Source of the DNA: Anaeromyces robustus
Lineage: Eukaryota; Neocallimastigomycota; Neocallimastigomycetes; Neocallimastigales; Neocallimastigaceae
Length of the DNA: 22,500 nt
Reading direction: 5' to 3'
Assembly (NCBI GenBank): GCA_002104895.1
Contig: MCFG01000388.1
Location: 17,501-40,000 of the forward strand
Part shown: positions 10,557-19,446 of the stretch, one piece after another
Layout of the letters: every line of letters starts with the position of its first letter
How positions within the stretch are numbered: the first letter of the stretch is position 1
The notes under the pieces: generated by a model
The model's database searches: none
Seen by the model: only the letters and a program-made list of their open reading frames with translations
What the model was told of the DNA's origin: nothing
Translations under genes and position numbers: made by a program

Positions 10557-10790
10557 TTTTATTTTATTTATTTTTTTTTTTATTTTATTTTATTTTATTT
10601 TATTTTATTTTATTTTATTTTATTTTATTTTATTTTATTTTATTTTATTTTATTTTTTTATTTTATTTTATTTTATTTTATTTTATTTTATTTTATTTTA
10701 TTTTATTTTATTTTATTTTATTTTATTTTATTTTATTTTATTTTATTTTATTTTATTTTATTTTATTTTATTTTATTTTATTTTATTTTA
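10557..10790. repeat. (TTTTA)n pentanucleotide array at the palindrome centre
   Basis: About 230 bp of nearly pure TTTTA repeats with a few T-length interruptions. Its reverse complement, (TAAAA)n, occurs on the other side of the centre (10890-10961) but is only about 70 bp long. The flanking bases are symmetric on both sides, so the array was probably part of the palindrome and has since expanded or contracted on one side. Confidence 0.9.
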
Positions 10791-10889
10791 TATGTACTTG
10801 TAACTTATTCTACTTTACTATTTATTTTATTTTATTTTTCACAATAAATAAAAAATAAATAAATAAATAAATATCAAAAAAAAAAAAAA
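10791..10889. other. Unique loop of the palindrome
   Basis: About 100 bp separating the two arms. The first 40 bases (tatgtacttgtaacttattc and following) have no partner on the other side; the rest is TTTTA, TAAA and A tracts. This is the likely breakpoint region of the inverted duplication. Confidence 0.6.
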
Positions 10890-11357
10890 TAAAATAAAAT
10901 AAAATAAAATAAAATAAATTAAAATAAAATAAAATAAAAAAAAAAATAAATAAAATAAAATATATTATATGAATTTAAATATTCAAAAATCTAATATAAA
11001 ATTTATATGATTGTTTAGTTAACTTTGAAGTAAAAATTTTGTTATAACAACATCTTTTTTTATTGATATTTCTATTTTTATTTAAATTATGAAGTAATAT
11101 AATTAATATATTTATTTAAATGAAATGTATACTTCATATTTATAATTCAAATATTTGAATTATAAATATATATTACAATATTTTTAAAAGAATATTATTT
11201 ATTTTTAATTTACAATATCACTCTTATTACTTAATAATTTTATTAAAAATAATTATATCCTTATAGCTATTTTAATTATATATATATATAATAAAAATAG
11301 CTATAGAGATGATTATAAAAAATATTTAAATTATATTGAAGTTAATTTTAATTTATA

Positions 11358-11580
11358 CTATTTACTTATCTTTCAATAAATCAACTTCAAAGCTAAAGTT
11401 TTAATTATAAATAATAATAATCAAGCAAAGTGAAATTGTTTAATATTTATAATAATATTATTATTTATTTAAAATACGAGAAATAATTTTAATAAAAAAA
11501 TGTATGGTATTATTATAATTTTTTTTTATTACATATATATTTTTTTATTTTAATGTAATTTTTAAGTAACAATAAACTGA
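11358..11580. repeat. Block of about 223 bp present only in the right arm
   Basis: The left arm runs uninterrupted from aatttata into tatacc, whereas the right arm has about 223 bp between these bases. The extra DNA is AT-rich but not simple repeat (for example ctttcaataaatcaacttca). It has no evident terminal inverted repeats and at most a one-base overlap at the junction, so insertion of a standard transposon is not supported. Deletion from the left arm is equally possible. Confidence 0.6.
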
Positions 11581-11878
11581 CTAATATACCAAAAAAAAGT
11601 ATAAAATACAAAGGTTAATTTAAATTTTAAGGTCAATATTAAATTCTATATTTATTTATTTATTTTTTTATTTATTTATTATTCATTTATATATTAACTT
11701 TATTTATTATTTTTATAAGCCACATTGTAATACATTAAAAAACCATCAAACATAGATTATGTTGAAATGCAACTCTCCCCCTAATTAGATGTATTATTCA
11801 TTTATATAGTGATAAATTTTTATTTTTTATTTATATGAATTTTTATTTATATATATATATATATTTTTTATATTTATC

Positions 11879-11939
11879 TAATAATTAATTATAATTTAAT
11901 AACGACAATTATATTTTTTCATAAATTTAGTACAATTGT
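11879..11939 (+). promoter_or_regulatory. Conserved upstream block of copy B
   Basis: Counterpart of 9594-9655. CATAAATTTAGTACAATTGT followed by a tract of 15 A runs directly into the ATG. The conservation contrasts with the unalignable DNA just upstream, which supports a promoter or leader role and suggests that copy B may still be transcribed. Confidence 0.5.
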
Positions 11940-11954
11940 AAAAAAAAAAAAAAA

Positions 11955-12917
11955 ATGAATAAATTATTATTAATAATATTAATAATATCAAATTTGACTT
12001 ATATTAAAGCATGTACATCAATATGTGGTTATAAATATGGTCATCTTTTTGGATCATGTGAAGATGATGGATGTTGTATTAATGGTCTTTGTTATTCGAA
12101 AAAATTAATCAAACAAGAAGTTAATATATATGCGGTTATAGATGCAACTGATAGAATGAAAGAAAATAATACCAAAATACAAAATGTTATGAAAAAAATT
12201 CGAAATAAGTTATCTAATATTGGAGCTTTATATTATAATGAATTTAATAATGAAAAAGTTTCAAATACTTATGAAGGATACATTAGACTTAAAGATTGTG
12301 GTAATAAAATGACATTTAAAAAAAGAGATTTTGATGAATATAATAGTGATTATAAATATGACGAAATCAATGATGGCAATTTTAATTTAGATGAAGATGA
12401 AGAAGCATCATTTGAAAGTAAAGCTAACAATATCCCAATGGAAAGTGCACTTAAAATTGGTTGTAATTATTTAATAACCAATTCTAAAAAAGAGAAAAAA
12501 GTTTTGTTATTCATTAATAGTGGTTTCCCATATTATAGTAAAGCAGTCACCTCTGGAGATAAAAATAAATGGACTACAGAAATCATGAAAAATATGGGAA
12601 ATATTGCTACTAAATGTAAAAATAATGGTGTAGATATTTATGTTTTAAATGTTAATGAAAAGGCTGATATTAATAAAAAACTTAATATTAAAAATGGAAA
12701 AATAACTATAAATGTTGAAAATAATGTTATTGATAATTCTTTATCTAATGAATTTATGCAAGTTTTATCAAGTAATTATAAAATCACAAATATTTCTAAT
12801 ACTGAAACAAAATTAGAATATACAATTAAAAAAGTAAACTCAAATTATTATACAGATGTAAAACATGTCATTAATAGTAATGGTGATTGGTCAGTTACTA
12901 ACGAAAGTTGTTACTAA
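11955..12917 (+). CDS. Truncated paralogue of the secreted vWA-like protein (copy B)
   Basis: A 320-residue protein homologous to copy A through residue 315. It keeps the signal peptide, the N-terminal cysteine cluster (CTSICGYKYG, SCEDDGCC) and the degenerate vWA fold (VIDATDRM, LLFINSGFP, DIYVLNVNE). After DWSVT the frame continues into NESCY and stops: about 275 bp present in copy A (second half of codon 324-325 to codon 416) are missing, which shifts the frame. The eight-cysteine hevein module and the basic tail are therefore gone; the last 42 bases of the old coding region (12901-12942) survive out of frame. Residues 180-315 are about 93% identical to copy A and nearly identical in DNA. 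The first half and the acidic stretch (about 110-155) are much more diverged, mostly by replacements. It could be a working vWA-only form or an early pseudogene; the otherwise open frame and conserved promoter favour the former slightly. Confidence 0.75.
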   Translation: MNKLLLIILIISNLTYIKACTSICGYKYGHLFGSCEDDGCCINGLCYSKKLIKQEVNIYAVIDATDRMKENNTKIQNVMKKIRNKLSNIGALYYNEFNNEKVSNTYEGYIRLKDCGNKMTFKKRDFDEYNSDYKYDEINDGNFNLDEDEEASFESKANNIPMESALKIGCNYLITNSKKEKKVLLFINSGFPYYSKAVTSGDKNKWTTEIMKNMGNIATKCKNNGVDIYVLNVNEKADINKKLNIKNGKITINVENNVIDNSLSNEFMQVLSSNYKITNISNTETKLEYTIKKVNSNYYTDVKHVINSNGDWSVTNESCY

Positions 12918-13120
12918 AGGAAAGGCTGTTAAAAAGAATTAAATAAATTAAAATACAAAAAAAATTTTAATTTATTGATTTTATTCATAAAAAAAAAATA
13001 ATTATTTATTTCTTAAATTGTTTTTATTTTTAATGTTTTATATTATAAAATATGTTATAATTTTATATTTTTAAAAAATAAAACAAAATATGATATAATA
13101 AAATTATAATTAAATAATAA

Positions 13121-13280
13121 TATATAAACTTCAATTAATTACCATACCATAAATAACTATAATAGCACAAAAAAATAATAATAATAATTAATAATAAATA
13201 ATAAATAGGCTAATATTAATGCTAATGTATATATAATAATAAAAATTAATAATTAATAATAAATAATAAAAAAAATAAAA
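13121..13280 (+). repeat. Segment in direct orientation inside the inverted arms (right copy)
   Basis: Partner of 7887-8060, in the same orientation, within otherwise inverted DNA. It lies about 200-360 bp downstream of the copy B stop. The shared text includes ccataccataaataactata and ataggctaatattaat. The trinucleotide taa array inside is shorter here than in the left copy. Confidence 0.75.
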
Positions 13281-13742
13281 TAAAAAAAAATAAGAAAAAT
13301 AGTAAAATAAAAAATAATAAAATAAAAGAAATATATATTAATATTTAATATTTTAATTTTTTTTTTATTTATTATTTTATAAAGTTGGGATTTATTATTA
13401 TTTAATTTTTTTATTAATTATAATTTGTTTTTCATTTCACCAAGGTATTTTAATTAAATAATATAAAATATCTCCAAATTAGAGTTAATAAGAAAATTTG
13501 TTTTAGGATAGCTGATGATTGTAATTCTCTATAAACTTAATAGACAACTAGCTACTGTCAAAGAAAATTAATCATTTTAAAAACTAATTATTCTTTATTT
13601 TAGAATATTAAAATTCCCACAAAAAAAAAAAACTTTATACTAACATTTAAATAAAATTTTAATAACAAGACATTTATAATATTTTATATAATTTATTAAT
13701 TTTAAGTTTATGAATGTAATAATATAATTTGTTAATAATAAT

Positions 13743-13745
13743 ATT

Positions 13746-13796
<51 letters not shown>

Positions 13797-13826
13797 TTGA
13801 TAAGATTGATTGATTGATTGATTGAT

Positions 13827-13873
<47 letters not shown>

Positions 13874-13876
13874 TTA
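13743..13876. repeat. (TTTA)n array with an internal (GATT)n switch
   Basis: A TTTA array at the outer edge of the right arm, interrupted at about 13796-13826 by a short stretch of gattgattgattgatt. It runs straight into the hairpin element at 13872, as the left TTTA array does at 7301. Confidence 0.85.
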
Positions 13877-13959
13877 AAAAGATGTATAGAGTTATTTCTT
13901 AATAAAATAACTCCAAAATGGTATAAATTAACATTTTAACTCTATAGATCTTTTTAATA
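13872..13959 (+). mobile_element. MITE-like short hairpin element, right (better preserved) copy
   Basis: An 88-bp element with 23-bp terminal inverted repeats (TATTAAAAAGATGTATAGAG at one end, its mirror with one mismatch at the other). The repeats extend a further 10 bp or so into flanking TTTA/TAAA units. An inner hairpin GAGTTATTT/AAATAACTC lies near the left end. It has no coding capacity. The size and structure fit a tiny non-autonomous DNA transposon, but the family cannot be named and no target duplication can be defined. Confidence 0.5.
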
Positions 13960-13969
13960 AATAAATAAA

Positions 13970-15154
13970 TAGCTAATTAATTAAAAATATTATATATAAT
14001 AAATAAATTAATAAAAATTATTTAAAAATATTTTATTTTTTTTTTATTTATTTAATAATATAAGTTAGGATATTTGCATTTAGGATATTAGCAATATAAA
14101 ATGGAGCGCATAATAAAAATTTGTAATGGGAGCATAATAAATAAATTTAAAAATAAAAATTTTTAAAAACAAATTATGAAAGCCATGTTATGAAATAAAA
14201 TAATATATTATTTAAAAAAAAATATATATATATATATAAAATAAAATAAATATATAAATAAATGAATAGAAAATAAACAAATAAATAAACATTTGTTTTT
14301 ATTACTTACTTATTAAATATTCAAAAAAATATTTAATATTAAAAAAAATATTCAAAAAAAAAATATTCAAAAAATATTCAATATTATTATTATTAAAATA
14401 AATATTATTAAAAAAAGAATATTTAATACTATTGAATATTTTTTTTATTTAATATTTTAATAATATAATATTTTTTTATTTTTTATTTAATAATATATTT
14501 TTAAGGAGAAGAATAAAGAAACTCTATCGAATAACAATTTTAGATTTCTTTTAAAATTATAATATATTTTAACATATTATAATATATTAAAATCCAATAG
14601 AATTAAAACAATTAAATATATAAATATATTACATTTGTGTAACATATAAATTTTTTAATAATTATAATTATTTATTTTTTTTAAAATTAAAAAAAAAAAA
14701 AAAGAATCTTTCATTATTCTATTAATTTATTATATATTTAAAAGAAAATATTTAATTATGTAAATATAAAAAAATATTTATTTCATAAAATTTCAATTTA
14801 AAAAACTAAATTATAATATTACAAAACAATTTTATATTTATATTAGTAATCAAATAATTATTTTATATTAAAAAGAATATATATATACCATAATAATATT
14901 ATAATTTAAATTATCGTCATATTATTAAATTATCAAAATCAATTTCAAATCGTACTAAATTATAAAAATCAAATTATAATAAAGTCATTGAATATTAATA
15001 AATAAAATATAAAATAAAATAAAATAAAATAATTGAATAAATAAATTTTTATATAATGTAAATAAAATAATACAATTTAAAAAATTATATTCACTTTATA
15101 AAATTTTATAACAAATTTTAAAAAAAAATCAATTACTAAATTAAATTAATTTAT
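13970..15154. other. Intergenic DNA upstream of MFS-B
   Basis: About 1.2 kb without a gene. A slightly richer patch at 14055-14185 contains imperfect duplications (ttaggatattt / ttaggatatta; gagcgcataataa / gagcataataa), perhaps remnants of an older repeat. The remainder is A/T tracts and short tandem repeats such as (AAAAT)n near 15005-15030. Confidence 0.5.
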
Positions 15155-15188
15155 ATAATAATTATATATTATTCTCTGAAAATTAAAT
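15155..15188 (+). promoter_or_regulatory. Upstream block shared by the two MFS genes (copy B)
   Basis: Counterpart of 4255-4290, ending about 22 bp before the MFS-B start codon. The shared text is ataataattat-tattatt-ctga-aattaaat. The function is inferred from its retention between genes whose other upstream DNA has diverged. Confidence 0.35.
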
Positions 15189-15210
15189 ATTATAATTAAT
15201 TATAAAAAAA

Positions 15211-17109
15211 ATGAAAACTAAAAAACAATCTAAAATAAATTATTATTTTTTTGGTAATATATTATCAATAGCAAGTGTTGGTTTACTTCATGGTTATGAT
15301 CTTATTACAATAAAATTATTATATTTTTTTGATTCATTCCGAATTTACTTTAAATTAGACACTTGGGATGGTACAGGTATTGATGAATTAGGTACACTAA
15401 CGTCATGGACGAAAAATCTTCAATATCATGAATCTGAACATAATTATCGTAATTTAAAACAAACAGATAATGAAGATTTTATAGAAGCAATGATTACTTT
15501 CGGTTATATTTTTGGTGCAATATTTGGTGCATATGTAATTTCACTATTTACAGAAAAAATGGGTCGAAAAAAATTAGTATTAATAAGTACAGTGATTTAT
15601 AGTATAGGTAGTTTTATAACAGCATGTTCATTTCCAATAACTAATATACCATTTATAATTACTATTGGTCGTTTTATTACTGGTATATCGATTGGGGCTC
15701 TAAGTGTTGTTTGTCCATTATATATTTCAGAAATAGCACCTGCAAACAGTAGAGACATCTATATCTATATTTATCATACATTTACAATTATTGGGGGTTT
15801 CTTTTCTGGTATCATAAATGTTATATCATATATTAATAGTAATATAAATCCACCCAATTTAGATGTACTCAGACCAAAAATAGATGAACCAATTAATAAT
15901 AGTGATTGGAGAAGATTATTTTTAATAGAAGGGTTAATTGGATTGGTTTATCTGTTAATAGTTGTTAAAACATCAGAATCACCAAGATGGTTATGTTATA
16001 ATGAAAGATATATTAAAGCTAAAAATATTCTCAGTAAACTTCATGAAAATAAACTAAATAACGCAGAATCAATAGAAATATATGAAAATATCAAAAATGA
16101 TGCTGTCATTAATCGTTCCAAAGGATCAAAATTTTCAGAATTATGGATATCAGGAACTCGTCGCTATACGTTAACCATATACTTTTTATACTTCTTCCAA
16201 CAATGGACAGGATATGCTATTTATAATTATTTAATGAATCGAGAATTATTACAGAATCATTTCATATTAGAACCATCTTCACTAATTCTAATATTCTCTC
16301 TTGTTTTTTTAATCATGGTTTTTATAATTATGTTAATATTCTTAGTAAAAAAAATCGGTAAAAAAGTATTCTTAGTACTTGGTACTATAGTATTACTTAT
16401 CGTTAATTCTGAAAGTGTTATAAATGGAATTGTTGGTACCAATAATAATATCAATAAATCTTTAATATCTGGACCAATTTTTGATGATAGATATAAATGT
16501 ACTAATAATGTAATTAATAATGAACCATTTTATATAGAGGGAGGTGAAAACCCAATTAAATTCTATAATAATACTTGTCATAATATAAATTTTTATTGTA
16601 ATATTGCTAAGTATTGGATATCATGGGATGGTGAAAATCCTTCCGAGAATTATATGGAAGCTGCAACTAAATCCTGTATGAATCTGAGTCAAAATATCAG
16701 TGATTATACAAAAAAAGGAAAGTACAATATTGGAATATTTATTTTTTTCTTTTTATGTGTGTGGGCACCTATACCATTAATTTACCAAACTGAATTATTT
16801 ACAATAAATATAAGAGATAAAGGTGGATCTATTGGTATTATATCTAAATATATTAATCAAGGCTTAGTTACTTTTATAGGACCAAGATTAATGTCATATA
16901 ATGGAAAGTATTCTATGCTTCCTTATACTGTATGTACTAGCCTTGCATTTGTTTTTGTTACTTTTTTCTGTCCTGCAATTAAAAATATTGAATTAGAAGA
17001 TATAGAAGCTAAACTTTCAAATATGACAGGACTTCTTCATAATAGACCTTTAGAAAATATAATTGTAGTCAATCAAAAAGCAAAATATCAACTTCAAGAA
17101 GATGAATAA
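15211..17109 (+). CDS. MFS sugar-porter-like membrane protein (MFS-B), motif-degenerate paralogue
   Basis: A 632-residue paralogue of MFS-A with the same layout of about 12 membrane segments, long TM1-2 loop (about 42-90) and long TM9-10 loop (about 405-503) with four matching cysteines (430, 456, 463, 489). The N-terminal half is well conserved: LLHGYDLITIKL, NLKQTDNEDF, TEKMGRKK (TM2-3 motif intact, unlike MFS-A), GRFITGISIGALS and YISEIAP. Several C-terminal signatures are lost: SESPRW for PESPR, KKIGKK (380-385) for D-x-x-GR-R/K, ELFTINIRDKG for EIFP-x-RIRG, and CPAIKNIELEDIE for PETxGxxLEE. FFQQWTGY in TM7 is kept. The C terminus KAKYQLQEDE matches the MFS-A end. It may be a transporter with altered energetics or substrate, or a non-transporting sugar sensor; the sequence cannot decide. 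No intron; the first ATG follows eight A. Confidence 0.87.
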   Translation: MKTKKQSKINYYFFGNILSIASVGLLHGYDLITIKLLYFFDSFRIYFKLDTWDGTGIDELGTLTSWTKNLQYHESEHNYRNLKQTDNEDFIEAMITFGYIFGAIFGAYVISLFTEKMGRKKLVLISTVIYSIGSFITACSFPITNIPFIITIGRFITGISIGALSVVCPLYISEIAPANSRDIYIYIYHTFTIIGGFFSGIINVISYINSNINPPNLDVLRPKIDEPINNSDWRRLFLIEGLIGLVYLLIVVKTSESPRWLCYNERYIKAKNILSKLHENKLNNAESIEIYENIKNDAVINRSKGSKFSELWISGTRRYTLTIYFLYFFQQWTGYAIYNYLMNRELLQNHFILEPSSLILIFSLVFLIMVFIIMLIFLVKKIGKKVFLVLGTIVLLIVNSESVINGIVGTNNNINKSLISGPIFDDRYKCTNNVINNEPFYIEGGENPIKFYNNTCHNINFYCNIAKYWISWDGENPSENYMEAATKSCMNLSQNISDYTKKGKYNIGIFIFFFLCVWAPIPLIYQTELFTINIRDKGGSIGIISKYINQGLVTFIGPRLMSYNGKYSMLPYTVCTSLAFVFVTFFCPAIKNIELEDIEAKLSNMTGLLHNRPLENIIVVNQKAKYQLQEDE

Positions 17110-17737
17110 AAATAAAATATTAAAAAAAAAAAAAATTTTAAAAAATAAATTAAATAAAAAAAAAAAGTATTATTAAAAAAAATATTATTATAATAATAAT
17201 AATATATCATAATTATTATATATATACATATATTTATTTAATTATTTCTTTAACTCTTGGTTTTTATAAAAAATAATAAAAATAAATAAATAAAAAATAA
17301 AAACTACATTTAATACATTAATACATAATAAAAAAATAATAATAAAATAAAAATACTTTAATACATTAATACATAAAAAAAAAAAAAAAATAAAATAAAA
17401 ATATCAACATTATAAAATAAAAATAAAAATAAAAATAAAAATAAAAATAAAAATAAAATAAAAACTATTACTTTAAAGTTAATATATATTCTTTTTTTTT
17501 TTTTTTTTTTTGAATTGTTTAATAATATATATTTATTTATTTACTTATTCATGTTCGTTTTTTTTTTTTTTTATTTTATTTTATCAATTTTCATTTACAT
17601 ATATATATATTAACTATTATAAATAAATCATAATATAAAATCATAATGATTATATTATGAATTCTTTTAGGATCAATGATATGTTTTTCTTGTTATTAAT
17701 TTCAAGTATATTCATTTTAATTATGGGTGACACTTTC

Positions 17738-17768
<31 letters not shown>

Positions 17769-19238
17769 TTTATTCACACAAATTCCATATTAAAGAAAAT
17801 AAAAAAATTATAAATAAAAAATATTAATAAATAATAATTTTTATTGCATTAAATAAAATTTAGTATGACTTTTTGATATATAAATAAAGTATTAATTTTT
17901 TAATTTTGGTTTTTTTTAAAAAAAATCTATAAAAAAATTATATAGCATCTTTATTTGAGACAATTATTAAAAAACTGTATTTAAATACATTGTAATAAAA
18001 TATTTGAAATGAAATGAAAAAAAAAAAAAAATATAATATTATATTATATTAACAAATATATATATAAAAAAAAGTTATATTAAAATGAATAATATCTATT
18101 AAATAAAATATTAAACATAAAACTTTATAAAAAATATATATATATATTTATTTTAAAATTTTTATTATTATTTATTAAATATGCATTAATATATAATTAT
18201 TATATTATCATTGTTAGTATTATATTAGCATTATATTAATTTATCATTTCCATTAACAATTATTATATAAATCATAAAATATTAATCTCAATCATAAATG
18301 TATCTACAATTTATAAATAAATAAAAGAAAAATCATTTTAAAAAAAAAAAAAAAAGATACTTTATATCAGATATTAAAATAATTTTAAGATTTGAATAAT
18401 TTGATATTTTTAAGATTAAAAATATTTTAAATAATATTACTAATTATTATTATTTTAGTTATTAATTATTAATATTATTTAAAATAATTTTATAAAAATA
18501 TAATAAGAAAAAAATTACAAAAAACAATAAATATAATAAGAAAAAAATTACATAATAATTATAATACAAATAAAATAATAATAATAATAATAAAACTTAT
18601 CAATAAATATATTTATAATATATCCTAATAAAATTTTAGATTATGATTCCAAGGATTTTTTATATGTTTTTATTATGTTAATAAATAATTATAAATAGTA
18701 TTTTACTTATTTATATTTAATATTTCAATAAGAAAGTAATGAAAAAAAAAAAAAAAAAAAAAACATATGAATAATTTCTTACAAAAGTGTTTTTTTAAAA
18801 GAAGTAATTTCCTTGTAAATTTTATTAATTGTTATAGAAAATTATTATATACAAATAAGATATTAATATTTTCTTATTTCCTTTTTCATCTTTAAACACT
18901 TTTTTCTATCTTTTCTTTTTTTTTTTTTTTCTTTCCTTTTTTTATTATTTTCCTTTCTTTTTTAATTTTTTTATTCTTATATGTTTTGATTTTGTTTCTA
19001 ATTTTATTTTAACTCCTTATTTTCCTCTCTTTTAATATTATTTTCCATTTACAGAAATTTCAAACTCTATACAATCAATGTCAATAAATGCAAAGTTTTT
19101 TTTTTTTTTTTATTATTATATTAAATCTTCAGCAATTAAATTTTACTTTTTTATTTAATTAATATATATATATATATTTTTTTTTTAATTATCTTTTTTT
19201 TTTCCTTTTATGTTAATTTTTAAAAATACCATTATTAC
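17110..19238. other. AT-rich intergenic DNA after MFS-B
   Basis: About 2.1 kb with no supportable gene. It holds (AAATA)n near 17418-17458, long T tracts, and a 56-codon frame at 17657-17827 whose middle is a poly-phenylalanine run encoded by a T tract. That frame starts plausibly (MNSFRINDMFFLLLISS) but has no recognisable domain; I consider it chance. A somewhat C-richer pyrimidine tract lies at 18885-19040. No tRNA is seen. Confidence 0.5.

Positions 19239-19446
<208 letters not shown>

Larger units (their letters stand above)
7463..10790. repeat. Left arm of giant palindrome
   Basis: Read as reverse complement, this arm matches 10890-13742 in order, with gaps: outer end 7463-7500 with 13705-13742; 7690-7790 with 13441-13540; coding sequence of copy A with copy B; 9594-9655 with 11879-11939; 9970-10030 with 11713-11775; 10162-10440 with about 11068-11357; 10455-10553 with 10962-11058. 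Next to the centre I count about one mismatch in 100 bp. Divergence is much greater in 9660-9960 and in the first half of the gene. The arms are clearly not identical, which argues against a simple assembly or library artefact. Confidence 0.9.
10890..13742. repeat. Right arm of giant palindrome
   Basis: Inverted counterpart of 7463-10790, with the (TAAAA)n array at its inner end. Compared with the left arm it has an extra block of about 223 bp (11358-11580), a shorter and unalignable segment at about 11785-11878, an internal deletion of about 275 bp in the gene, and one locally flipped segment (13121-13280). The outer end (gtttatgaatgtaataatat) meets a (TTTA)n array at about 13743. Confidence 0.9.

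Noticed and set aside
7463-13742. Palindrome as a sequencing or assembly artefact
   Set aside because: The arms differ by many substitutions, several indels, a 275-bp deletion and a local flip, and the paralogues carry consistent open frames. A missed hairpin adapter or chimaeric join would give nearly identical arms.
7301-13959. The whole palindrome as one transposon bounded by the two hairpin elements
   Set aside because: The flanking elements are in direct, not inverted, orientation. No transposase gene or target duplication is visible, and each element is itself a complete small inverted-repeat unit.
16257-16454. 65-codon minus-strand frame inside MFS-B
   Set aside because: Antisense shadow of membrane-segment codons in the transporter gene.
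17657-17827. 56-codon hydrophobic frame
   Set aside because: The middle is a poly-phenylalanine run from a T tract. The first 25 residues look slightly more gene-like, but nothing supports expression.
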